64,000 nucleotides of DNA from Ptychodera flava (Eukaryota; Hemichordata; Enteropneusta; Ptychoderidae), in NCBI RefSeq assembly GCF_041260155.1, contig NC_091935.1, positions 6,749,501 through 6,813,500 of the forward strand. Direction: 5' to 3'. Positions 47,301 to 60,830 of this stretch are shown here, piece by piece. The notes under the pieces are model-generated. The model worked only from the letters and a program-made list of their open reading frames with translations, searched no databases and had not been told where the DNA came from. The position numbers and the translations under genes are program-made. The first letter of the stretch is position 1, and the number at the start of each line of letters is the position of its first letter.

Positions 47301-48706
47301 CTGTCATGTGACAATTATGTTTCTTGATTATCTTATTCGAGCATAATACCATGGCGCTTTATAACTCTGATGACTCTCCAACATTTTGTGGAGGGATGAA
47401 AGGACCAGGATATGTGTAGGTATCTGAAGAGAGTGTACGTTTGGAGAGAGTTGCACCGGGTCAAATAATGATAGCATTCTTATACTGTTTCTTATGACGT
47501 CTACATTACGTTTGAACACGGTCCCTATAACTGTGGTTTGAAACAACAACAACACAATTATGTTCGTTGAATTTCATTGGTCAACAACAACAAACACGAC
47601 TATAATGTAAACATAAATAACAATACAAACAACCAGGTTTCTGGGTCCCCTGTGGTTTACGCATGTACAGACTGGCATTACAAGCTGAATACTGTCTACC
47701 TCGGTATGCTTTTGTGAGTAGTGACCGCCTAAATTTTCCAGCAGGACCACAGAATTGCTCGATTGGCTCCATGATTGGAACTCTGGGGGATCGGGATCTG
47801 GACCTGATACGGACGAATAACGTACGCCCTCTAACGGCTGCAGCAGTGTGTACGATCATTTTATCGATCATTTTTCTCATATATCATTTTGACCTATAAA
47901 GCACGGGTGATCCTCTCATATCATCTTTGACTTCTCTGTGAAATCTGTTCTGGTAAGTTGCGGCGATTATTTGGAATAAACATCTGTTGCAAGAGTGTGA
48001 TTGATGTTTCGTCGTACCCTCAAACTGAACTTGGCTTTAGCGTCGCAGGGGGTGCCAACGATAGGGTGATATGACCGTATCAGATCGAATATGCTTCTAT
48101 GAACGAAAGCTTGTCAGTTTTTGGACGGGATGCAATCAGTATCATGCCGATAAATATTGAGACGTTGTTCAGTTCAATAGCTGCAACACTTTGTCGTAGT
48201 TCTTGATCGCTTTGAATTCCCATACATTGAACCATCTTGCTATTGTTTGTAGATTATAGGACGCCGGCTCACTCCATTTCTAATATTACTTGTCCCCCGG
48301 AATCGGGCGACATTTACAATCTACTCGTCGTCTGTTAATGCAGGGAGCGCCATATGGTGGGGACAGAGTTGTCCTTTGCTTTATTAATCATCTTATCCCA
48401 TTGCGTAAGCTGTCAGGCCTACGCCGTCATAGAAACTTTCAGTGTTTCATGACACGTTAAATGGGGTGTAATTTGTCGGTATCCACCTTGGGAATGACAT
48501 GAAGCGAACAGCCTGAACGTCGCCACCCAATCACCACTTCTCAGCGGTGTTGTGCCAGCCACTTCCGGGTTGATATTACTGCACCATGGTATATAGTCAC
48601 CGCTCAGTGTCCTGCCCGCACCTCGACTGAAGACCCACAATTAGGTATCGTTCTGTAAACACTCAGGTAACAGCTAGCTGCAAATAACTCGTGCCAACCA
48701 GTTGCA
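44335..48706. other. Intergenic region between the DOMON gene and the ZIP gene
   Basis: I see no well-supported gene. It holds the DOMON gene 3' UTR, a 20-odd-base poly-C run at about 44993-45010, several AATAAA sites (for example near 46544) and the weak two-exon minus-strand candidate listed at 47328-47772. The last 400 bp before 48707 is presumably the ZIP promoter and 5' UTR. Confidence 0.5.
47328..47772 (-). CDS. Weak candidate two-exon small gene
   Basis: On the minus strand an ATG in open frame starts MEPIEQFCGPAGKF and reaches a donor CGAG|GTAGAC in phase 1. After an acceptor-like 'tcaaaccacag' the phase-compatible frame continues with VIGTVFKRNVDVIRNSIRM to a stop at 47328, giving about 91 aa. 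I recognise no family and the intron would be only about 155 bp. It could be chance open frame. Confidence 0.2.
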
Positions 48707-49759
48707 ATGGAGCTTCTTGTACTTCAGATCATTTTCATGGCTGCCATTTTCTTGGGCACCTTACTATGCGGCCTGATACCTATAAAAGTTATCCCGAGGC
48801 CGGGCGACAAGGAGACCCCGCTCAAGACACGATCAGGTCGTATCATCGCTGTTTGCAACTGTTTCTCGGGCGGAGTCTTCTTGGGAACTTGTTTTCTTGG
48901 CGTAATACCAGCAGCCGAGGAGAAACTCGAGAGCATACTACGGGAGAAGGATATACAGACGACATATCCATTGAACGATCTTATTGTCATGCTTGGATTT
49001 ATCTTCATACTGTTCCTTGAGCAAACCGTTCTGACGTTCCAGGACAGTCGCTGCAGCGATCGTAGAGATAAAGGCGACCCGGAACTCGAGTTGGGCGATG
49101 TAAACAGCAGCCATGCTATGCTTATAAGAGAGGACAGCAGTGAGGAGGAGGAAATAGTCAGTAACCATAGCAACAGGGTTGATGACAACCCATTGGTTGA
49201 AAAAGTAAATGGTGATGCCAAACAAGAATCTCACTCTCATCATCATGATCATCATCATTACCATGGGCATAGCGATTTTGGACACAGTCATCACGGTCAC
49301 ATTGACGGGACCAGCACTCTCCGTTCTGTCATACTGTTACTCGCTCTATCATCTCACTCCTTCCTCGAGGGGATGGCTTTCGGATTGCAAGACGACACAA
49401 CTCGAACTATCAATCTCTTCATCGCAATCATCATCCATGAATGTCTAGCATCGTTTGCCTTCTCTGTAAGTCTTATAGGTGCATCACGTTCCAAGCGTTC
49501 AACTCTGATGTATGTACTGCTCTTCTGCGTTATGATCCCCATTGGCATGGTGATCGGGCTGTCACTGCAGACCTCGCCCAGCGCATCAGCCCAGCTAGCG
49601 TCTGCCATCTTGCAGAGTTTTGCAGCAGGAACGTTTATTCACGTTACCTTCTTTGAAATACTCTCTCACGAGTTTGAGACGGGTTCTGATAGACTTCTAA
49701 AAGTACTGTTTTTGACGTTGGGTCTTGGTGCAATCGCTGGGCTTGAATTTGTAGACTGA
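48707..49759 (+). CDS. SLC39A1-like: ZIP-family zinc transporter (SLC39A1/2/3-like), intronless, 350 aa
   Basis: ZIP proteins move zinc (and related divalent metals) into the cytosol across the plasma or organelle membrane. The frame encodes eight hydrophobic helices: about 4-26, 46-68, 88-108, then a long loop, 203-227, 234-256, 266-288, 294-316 and 328-347. The helix-4 signature LALSSHSFLEGMAFG (His217, Glu221) fits the ZIP family pattern exactly. Helix 5 has IIHECLASF (His244, Glu245). Helix 7 has AAGTFIHVTFFEILSHE, typical of subfamily II. The loop at 176-199 is rich in histidine (HSHHHDHHHYHGH) and follows an acidic EEEE stretch. The start at 48707 is the first in-frame Met and places a helix at once. 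The coding region has no intron, unlike its neighbours, so a retrocopy origin is possible. ATTAAA at 49863 may be the poly(A) signal. Confidence 0.93.
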   Translation: MELLVLQIIFMAAIFLGTLLCGLIPIKVIPRPGDKETPLKTRSGRIIAVCNCFSGGVFLGTCFLGVIPAAEEKLESILREKDIQTTYPLNDLIVMLGFIFILFLEQTVLTFQDSRCSDRRDKGDPELELGDVNSSHAMLIREDSSEEEEIVSNHSNRVDDNPLVEKVNGDAKQESHSHHHDHHHYHGHSDFGHSHHGHIDGTSTLRSVILLLALSSHSFLEGMAFGLQDDTTRTINLFIAIIIHECLASFAFSVSLIGASRSKRSTLMYVLLFCVMIPIGMVIGLSLQTSPSASAQLASAILQSFAAGTFIHVTFFEILSHEFETGSDRLLKVLFLTLGLGAIAGLEFVD

Positions 49760-52700
49760 TTTTGAAATCACTGGATTTATCAGATACATCCTCCTTCTAT
49801 TGAGCAGTCCTATTATTGTGCAACCAAAGAGTATTATAACATCTTAATATTCTTTGTAGCAAATTAAATATATAACACTATTGTGAAATATTTCACTCTC
49901 TCTCTCACACACACGAACACACACGTTATGTGTTTTGTATTGTATCAACCTGGCATAACTTTAATTCATTGTACTCCCACTCTCTGCACTGCTGTAAAAT
50001 GTAAAATGTGCCATATTGAAAATGACAAAATAGTTATTTAAACCATGTGGCTTTGTTATTACCCATCTGGTCTTTACCGTCACAACATGTCGTAGTGGTC
50101 GCAGCATAATAATTCTAATCATCCCTGTACAGGTTGCCACAATCATTTGAAGTCTGTCACTCCTAATTTAACGTAAGATGTATTTTCAACGTGTCTCTGA
50201 GCAATGCAAATTAAAATTGGATAGCCATTCAGAGTGTCAGTACCAAGACTTGACATGATCAGAGCAGCTCAGCTGACATAATGCTTTCCCTTCTAGGACA
50301 AAGTGCCCTAAATCATGTGTTTTGGCATAAACAGAAAAACTATCTGCAATACAGAGTTTCAATGTTTAAAAACATTTCATAAAGTGTTTTATGTGCTGTT
50401 CACTCCCATGTAGTATGGAATGGCCAATCCATTTTCAAAAACAAATTTTTCTGTCCTATCAGACTTTCTTTGAGATGTGTATTGTCAAAGAAGTATAGCG
50501 CTCAATCAGAGAATACCTTACTTTCAGACGTATTATTCAATATTGTCCTGTTGGGTATTTCAATACAAAGCCAAAGGCCCCCTGAAATACTGTAAATTGC
50601 GGGTATTACTAGAAAGACTGTGACCAGCCTTCGTCAGGGGCATATATGCCAGACAATTTACACTGCCAGATAGCCTCATTACTGATTGACAGATGTTATC
50701 ATGATAAATCACAGCCACACTATGTGGCATAAACAATCATTAACCCATGCTCAATTGTTGTGACATGTTTATAGGTTGAATGATCACAAGACTAGCGTGA
50801 TGGCTATCAAGTTGATGGGGTATCAAAATATTTGTCTCAGTTCGACTGCCAACTAATAGACATCATGAGAATGGCTGAGAGTTTCCTTGAAGAAAGTTTG
50901 AGCAAAACTTTGAATTGTTCACTTTTGAGGTGCACAGGTGCATGTCAGACGCTGTTGGAGAAATGCTGCCATACGCTGTAGTTCACAACCAAAACAGGGT
51001 TGCTCAGTTGAAAATATGAAATGTATTAGTCCATCAAATCACTGAGGGTCCATGATCAAAGTGAAGCCTCACCTGGTCATCTTGAATCTTTCTGAACACT
51101 TCTCTATACCCAAGATTACTATTTACACATTCACATACGAGTTTAACAATCACTTCATGTGTAAATTTAACATGTACATATTAGAGACTTGATAGTGATC
51201 TTACTTAGACCTCTAACACACTCTGACTTGACGGTACAACAAATCAAATTGAAGGCATGGGAGGTGGATTTGCACGATCTTTTGAATATTGGAATCGCAC
51301 TGAATCAGACTTCAATGTGTGAAATTTAATTCCTTTCGATGACATTGACAGAGGGATTACAATATAGCAAGGTAACTCAAGATGTAGTGGAACCTACAGT
51401 GTTGCGTTTCATGAAACCGAGAAATAAACATGAATTTACAAGTGCTTGAAACTGACAGTTTATTACAGTGAATGTTATATCTTCATTCTGTTTTTGGCAT
51501 TAGAAATTTAAACTCTGGAAAAGCAAAAGTTATTCCTATTCTTGTTGCTTTCAAGTTATTGTATTGATTAACAAATTATTTTAATGTTTTGTAAAAAATC
51601 TTTCCAGGCCACAAATCATTTCTGACTTATAAAATGACTACTAGGTAAGACACAAAAGCTCAAAGAATTGAACAAAAGTGCAATGAATGTATCACTGTTT
51701 ATAAAGTGGTTTAGCTAATATATATTTCTACCAATAAATTGTCAAATATTTTATGTAGTCTCCCCTAGCACAAACAATTGCAAACTATAAAATATAATTT
51801 CTGTTTGGAAAGAGTACAGGGTATACTCAATGATTTATCCACAGAAAATACTTTGTATTGTATGAAAATGTGTGCATCAAAGATCAACATTGTCAGCACA
51901 TCACTTCCAGTGTGGGCTGAAAAAAAAACATGTACCAGTATGTACAATATATAAATGCATTCATAAGTCTATATTTTGATGTATTTTAATGTTACTATTG
52001 AAAAAAAAATAATCAGACTAGATTTCTTGCTTTAAACCCAAAGAAGTGTAACTTCTGACAATTTATCAGGAATTCTGTTTTCACGATTCGTTTGCAGTGC
52101 TGTCTAAGATATGTCGTAATGCAGAGTTTGGTTCATGTACAAATTGTACATGTAACATGCATTCCTTTGTATCGAAAACTGAACAATATTGTAATATCCA
52201 GTCATAATGATAAGTATGTCACAAGTTATAGTTTCTGGGGCTCTAACCCTGCCATCCCCCATTACCATGTGTATGGTTCCGTTATTTCTACAGAAAACAA
52301 TAGGGTTTTACCAAACTTTGGTAGTGAAGTCGTGAATTCACAGTTGCACAACAAAGAGAAATGTCACATAGAATGAATATTGTGGTATTTATAGACCACC
52401 CAGAAGTACTTACAGTTGTGTGAACAAAGAACTTTATCAGTTTGCCAAAAGTGAAGTTTTCTACGGAAATGTTGTGAACTTTTTCCATTTTTTTCTGACA
52501 ATACACATATAAAGTACAGCCACACACACACACACACTGTGTCACATATACAAATGTCCACATACATCATATAAATGAATATTCCTCAGAATATTGGCAG
52601 CAACACTCAAATTACAAACACTTTTTAAATTCTGCACTATCCTTTGTTTTCATCGATAATACATTTACAAATAAGATTTCTAAATGTAATAAAGACAATG

Positions 52701-54416
52701 CATTGAAAACTGTCTAACCTGTGTGTTCTGTACTAAGTATATCGATTGCTTATAAAACTAATTTACATCAATTATTAATTGTTCGAGAGATAAAAATAAA
52801 TTTGCAATTCTCTAGAGAGCACCAATGAAACAAATTCTTCAGAAATTTGTCAGACTGGTCAACTTCTGTAGCATTAAATTCAAAATTTAAATTTCTTGGC
52901 ATAATTTTGCCAATTGCCACCAGGCCAACTTGCTTCTTTCATAGTAAACGTATAATTATATGTATAACACAATGTGTTTGCACATTATTCTCTAAAATTC
53001 ATTTCCTTAATGCAGCTCTTAATATTGATGAAGCCTTAGATTCTCAAAGGAGTATGGATATTGAGAGAAGATGGCTGATATAAATGATATGGAGACATTC
53101 ATTACTAGCATGTAATGATAATTTGTGAATGTTCAGATTAGAAAAAGGAAGCGTGTTTAAAATGATAAAAAAATTTTCATTCGTATTCTTTGGTATCGAA
53201 TGACAAAATTTCCTTTCATTGTTAATTGGTTCTTATCAGTATACATATCAAGGTAAGAGCATGACCTGTGAAAGACCTTGAACTGTGTCATGTTTCTGCT
53301 AAGACTGACAGGTTCCAGTCTAGAAGCTAACCATGCATATCAAATTCTGTGAACTGGATAATTTTGGGTTAGCAGAGCTGCATGGCTAGGTTTTAGACTT
53401 TGACAGGTAGATATGCAAATTTGGAATAAAAAGCAGGCATGGCATATGGATGGTGTGACAATTAAGAGAAAAAAATGGATGACACAAAACACTTTGACAC
53501 CATACTGTTACAATTCATAGGACTTTTCGGAATGCTTGTTGCCAATATTCAATAATCGCATAGCTGACTCTGAATCAATGGAGTATTAACTTGTATATAT
53601 AACAAAGCTGGAACATATCCCAGTGTGTTTATCCTATGGGAAGATGGATACAAATGTCTTCACATGCTTACAGTACAGTGAATTTTTGTTACTTTAAATA
53701 ATTAATTTGTTGTGCAAATTTTTTCATTATAGCTAACATAAAATCCCTCCCTACCCACATTCATTTATGAAACTTATAACAGATAATTTGCCACAATGCC
53801 ATCAAATATTCAATAAAATGTGTTCATGCTTGTTTTACAGAATAGTTATATAAAACCCAACAACCAGCAGATATGCAGTCATTGACTATCATTTGAACAA
53901 ATATGAATTGTCTAATAATAACGATCTTGAATGGTTTCCCATATAAGTGAAGGTATTTCGGAATGGTTTACGACCCTGTGGTACCACTGAAATTCCCATA
54001 AAACAGGACAAATTTAGAATTTAGAAACAAGTCGGCATACAAGTGGCCAGGCTTTTTAGAATGGTGACTTTTCATTGTGTTACATAAAACAAGTAGACAA
54101 TGTAAACTGCATTCACAGACCAGAATTGAAAAAACCACACTGCATGCCCATAGAAAAAAATAACCCACAATGCATTCTCTCATATTACGATAAACAATTG
54201 AAACAGACATCCATTGTCTATGGTACAATCCTTATGCTGCATTCAGCTGGCTTTCCAAAGTTCCTAGGTAATATTTTAAGTGAAGACTGAAACTGTAAGT
54301 CAAATTTTCCACGATGAAGCTCTCAACCATTCTCTTACCAAATCAAGAATAAAAAGAGGTCACCATGCAAAGCTTGGTATAAAAGAAACAAATCACCTAA
54401 CATTTAGGGACTGGTC

Positions 54417-56068
<1,652 letters not shown>

Positions 56069-57075
56069 TTACCATACTTGAAATCCAAAATGGCTGCCAT
56101 CACTGTGGTTTCTACATGAGGGAAAATAAAATTTTTGATATTCTAAGACAATGAAATGCTTTCTTACACCAAGAGCTCTAAAATGAGCCCCAACAAGCGG
56201 TAGATCAGAAAAGAATTGTAAAATTTTGAAAGTCAAAATACTTGTCCCAGACGGGCATTTTACTGTGAGCGCTCTAATAAATAGTGAAAAAAATTTGGAA
56301 AATCACATACAAGAATGATTTCATAGAATTATGCTAGATTCACCTCCACATGGAAAAAATAATTTGTACATCTGTATGATATCATGAATTAGTTTTTTCA
56401 AATTTCATACTCTACATGGCATCATACATTGCATTTTGATTTTATTAATTTGGTATTCACTTGGATTTGATGAACTACAAAGAAAAATATCTGGAAATTG
56501 GGGTTAAAATAAGATGTGCAAAGTGGAGGTCTGAGAATAGTGATACACAAATATTGTAAAATAATCAACAAGGACAGAGCATTATAAATCATTATTGTCT
56601 TCAATCAAGTGTATAAAGAGGCAGAATTTGATGAAATAAATAGACATGAATTTATATTGAATTATATTTATTTTGATAAAAAAAATCCAAGTATTTGAGC
56701 AAATCTACCCTGTTCACTACAATGGTTTCACTGTCTAAACATTGAATAATATTATTGAATTCTGATCACAAATCTTTAGTTCTGTAAATCAGCTTCTATG
56801 GTTATTGAAATAGCAGAACCAAAGTAATTTCAGCATTTAAAGAAAAATCCAATTGCAAAGAGTATTCATTCTTCTGATCAGCATGTCTAGACCTGTCGTA
56901 AAAAAGTGGGGGACAAATTTTTTGTGAATATAAATACACAGCCACAGTTGTCAAATTGTAGTAATTGAATTTGATTGCACACTTATACCATGTTTTCAAT
57001 AAGTAATAGTATTTCTACTCATAAAAAATCCTGCTTTGTATCAAATTATCTCTGTAAAGACTGCTCTTCAAGTCT

Positions 57076-60000
57076 CTATTCATAGTACACTGATGAAATA
57101 TCAAAAAATCCGGCTGTGTCTGGTTCCAGTGCATTGTCGGCCATGTTGGATATCCTGTGATTGACATGTTTCACAAACCGCAGTGTTTCTTTGTCCCTGT
57201 ACACCAAAGCTAGTGAGTTGTCGGCTGGACTGACACACAAAAGCTGCAAAAAATTTGAAAAATGTTTTATTTGTTTTGCTAGCAGAGGTAACACACCCCA
57301 AAAGATATCACTGAAGAGTAACCACACAATACACCAGTACATTACATTGTCACATTTACAAGTTTGTGACATTAAGATTTTTATATATGGTTTTATTACA
57401 AAAATGTCAGTTTCTTTTGACTGTTGTTTTCTGAGTGACTCATTCTCTCTTCAAAGCATGTTAAAATACCAAGTATTCAGCTTGTTACACCAATGTGATT
57501 AAAATCAGATGTAGAGTAAGGTGATGTCTACTTATGCATGTGCGGTATTTTCTTGGTGTCGAGAGAATACCGCGTAAGTCGCTGTACTCTGCATCTGATT
57601 TTAATCAGATTGCTTGTTACACATAAAGACTTATAGTGACACCAGTTAGGTCCGCATTAAAAAAGTAAACACTAATATTTGTAGCTATGTAAAATTAGCT
57701 TCAAGTTTCTCTATGCAAGACATGTCTGGAAAATATCAAACTGCCCTTTCAGGAATACCTGTATTTTGGGAAGTAACAGCCACGCAGGAAAAGATGTAAT
57801 ATTAATACAGGAAGTGACCAAATTTTCAGCTTACCTCTTCGTCTTCACCTTTGGCAAGATATGAAACGTAACCACCACAATCACTTTCCCAACCTAGAAA
57901 CAAAGCAATTTAGCTACCATTTCAGTCATTTTGAACACTTAAGTATTGATTGTTTTAAAATAATTCTTTCAGACGGTCTAAAGACAATATTGTAACATTA
58001 ATGAGTACATTGAATGTCATCATCCTTCCTCTGAAGTTTTGAGGCGTTAACATGTACATTTTATTAAATATAAATTATACTTTGAATTTTATTGATTATG
58101 AATGAACTGCTAAGGGGAGTGACAAATTCTGACATTGGGTTATTCTCTAAGTTTCTATGATTGGACACACAAAAGTATCAAACAAACAAGAAAATACATC
58201 TATGAACATGAACTTCTAGTATCTCTATCTTTCATTGAATTCAGAAACTGTTTTTTATACATCATGGAACAAAATTTTCAGGAAGTTGCAGAAAACATAA
58301 TACTAACACATTTATCTTTATTGTTGAAATACAATCTTAATTGCTATCACTCACACTTAAAGCTACTATCTGTTTATATTTACGGTCCAATTTTCTCACC
58401 TGTACAGTTCAAAAACAACATGGCATCTAGTGCATATTCTGAGCCCTCTGTGTCGGTGTCATGTAGCAGTGTATAGGAACCATGCTTCCACTGTCTGACA
58501 TCACTGCGACATCTTGGGTGGATTTCTCGTTTTCCTTTCCCTGTGTTGTGAGACGAGAAATTTCGGTTCAATAAATGTGAAAAAATCTTACTTAGGCTGA
58601 GCCTTATCTACTGAAGTAACTGCTTACAAAAACTCAATTTGCTTCACCTTGATGTTTTAATTCCAATCATATTATCATCGAAATATGGAAAAAGGTCCAC
58701 TGAAATGACAACTGACTAAGTAGTATAGTAAAACAAACTTGATTTCATAGTGAAATTGAGGTTACATTCACCATACGATGTGTTGACTTATTTTGAAATA
58801 TCTAACATCATTTACATTCTTGTTTTTCAAAACTTTAAATGGACTTTACATTTGTATCTGTCTCATACTGACTTGACTCTGCATGCTTTCTTGACAATTG
58901 ACATTTTTGAACTTACAAATGTGTCATTAGACCATAATCCTGGGGCTTGGAATCATCATTATTACAACTTTCAAAAAATATTACAATGATATCTTTAAAG
59001 AGCACCATGATCTTATTGCTATTAGTTCTGACCTTTTCTTTCTTTATCTTCATTTTTCACTTCCTCTCTCTCCTTGGCTTTCTCCCCTTCTTTTGTCTCC
59101 TCCCCCTCCTCATCACCCTCATCACTGTCACTCTCTGGTGCCAGTTCATGCAGCTTCAGTCCGGTAAAATTGGACAGCAGCAGAAACATTTCATCAGACT
59201 GTAGAACCTTAACACACTCTTTGATGATTTCAGGCAGACTATCTTGTTCAGCCCGCTCATAATTCCTACAAATTCACAAAAATAAAACTCTAATCATTAT
59301 CAAAGTAGAGGTTACCATGAGAATTTTCTCCAACATAAACTCAATTCATGCCCTTTTTTTACTACTTTGCTCCTATTCCCTTAGCAACTATAATTGTTTC
59401 ATCAAGAAAGGTTCCAGCTACTCAACTCTAGAGGGCGAACTTACAGGCAGAAGGATAAGATCATGCTTGTATCACCCACACAGAGCTCGGAAAGGGTCCA
59501 GTCTATTCACAACTTGACTTTGCACAGACAGAAAGACCATTGTATCACAAGACCTCAAAAAGTCCAGAACTTGTCAGAACTTTCATTCAATCACTTTTGC
59601 CTATCTCACAAACCGTGAAAAATTCAGTTATTTACATCATGTCTGTGAGGCTTTGCACCAGCTGTCCAGTATATTGTAGTAAAAATCCTATGAGTGTTTC
59701 AATGAATGTTTCAGTATTTTTCTTGGTCATTCTATAGTTCTTTTCAGGAAGGCAAAAAAATAATATTTCTGCTATTTAATTGACAAAGGGTTCATAGTAA
59801 TTTTACCTCAATATCCTAGTGCATTTAAACTGATTGTGGTAATTATAATTTGTGATAACGATGATAGTATGCGTCTTGACAGTGAAAAACTTAAACTTTT
59901 GCTCAAACTTTCTTCAAAGAATACCTCAATCATTCCCTTTCAAAATCAAGAATAAAAATCGGGGTCATCGTGCAACTTTCAGAACTAGAGAAACAAATTA

Positions 60001-60382
60001 CTCAAGATTTACCAATCTTGAAATTCAAAATGACCGCCATCCCTGTGTTAACTCAACAGAGAAGGAATAAAATTTTCGATTTTCGAAAAACTAAGCTGGT
60101 GAAAAGTTTTCTTACACCAAGAGCTTTAAAATGAACCCCCACAAGTGGTTGATGAGAAAAGGATTGAAAAAGGTTGAGAGTCTGAATATCTGTCCCGAAG
60201 CGCGTTCTACCTAAGTTCAGCCTTTGTACCAGTAAAATGTCCCAAAATTCAGATACGAACAATAAACAGTGAACAGATAGCAACATGTACCATCACACTT
60301 GCCTTTTATTTGCAGGTCCTCTGTGCTGCCATTTGATGGCATTCTCTTTCACAGCTGCTGCAACTGCCAGGTATTTCTCTTC
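57076..60382 (-). CDS. OGFOD1: OGFOD1 prolyl hydroxylase, last five coding exons (226 aa, 5' end not in window)
   Basis: OGFOD1 (yeast Tpa1) is an Fe(II)/2-oxoglutarate oxygenase that hydroxylates a proline of ribosomal protein RPS23 and affects translation. Exons on the minus strand are 60382-60303, 59265-59033, 58540-58400, 57893-57835 and 57243-57076 (681 nt, phases 2, 1, 1, 0). They encode KWQHRGPANKR, MFLLLSNFTGLKLHELAP, an acidic Glu/Lys-rich linker, WKHGSYTLLHD, ALDAMLFLNC, GGYVSYLAKGEDEE, NSLALVYRDKETLRFVKHVN and the C-terminal SVYYE. Order and motifs match what I remember of human OGFOD1 from the end of the catalytic domain through the non-catalytic C-terminal domain. The N-terminal catalytic exons are not seen up to position 64000. 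The first intron here starts with GC. Intron 1 contains a MITE. Confidence 0.92.
59875..60214. mobile_element. TTAA-family MITE copy inside an OGFOD1 intron
   Basis: Shares with 25650-26003 (in reverse orientation) the words TTGCTCAAACTTTCTTCAAA, GAAACAAATTACTCAAGATT, CAAAATGACCGCCATCCC and AGAGCTTTAAAATGAACCC. The right end CGCGTTCTACCTAA is close to the family end. It lies between the exons at 59265 and 60303. Confidence 0.7.
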
Positions 60383-60452
60383 CTGTGGAACCAAAATACC
60401 AAAAATAGCGCCAATGGCACTTGATCACAACTGGCACATTGTGAAACTACTC

Positions 60453-60830
60453 ATAATTAATGAGGTACAATATGTGGCGTCATGCGGTGTCCCATCATAC
60501 CATATATGAAGGGTGTAGCACTTGTGGTTACTGAGTTATGGACAAATATGTATATTTCAGGTCAAATGTCACTGAGGTCATGTGACATTTTGTCAAAAAA
60601 ATTGAATTGCTAAGTCATCCCTATATACCAAAAATCAGACCTAGCTCTATTGGCTCGCTCAAAATTAGATATGCACATAATTAATGAGGTACAATATGTG
60701 GCGTCATAAGGTGTCCCATCATACCATATATGAAGGGTGTAGCACTTGTGGTTACTGAGTTATGGACAAATATGTATATTTGAGGTCAAAGGTCACCGAG
60801 GTCACGGGAGATTTTGTCAAAATATTTTAT
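60453..60830. repeat. Direct repeat, period about 224 bp
   Basis: ATAATTAATGAGGTACAATA at 60453 recurs at 60677, followed in both by GTGTCCCATCATACCATATA and a GTCACTGAGGTCA-like word. About 1.7 copies are present upstream of the first visible OGFOD1 exon. Confidence 0.85.

Noticed and set aside
48724-49608. Minus-strand frames of 84-165 codons
   Set aside because: They are antisense to the ZIP coding region, whose plus frame has all family signatures.
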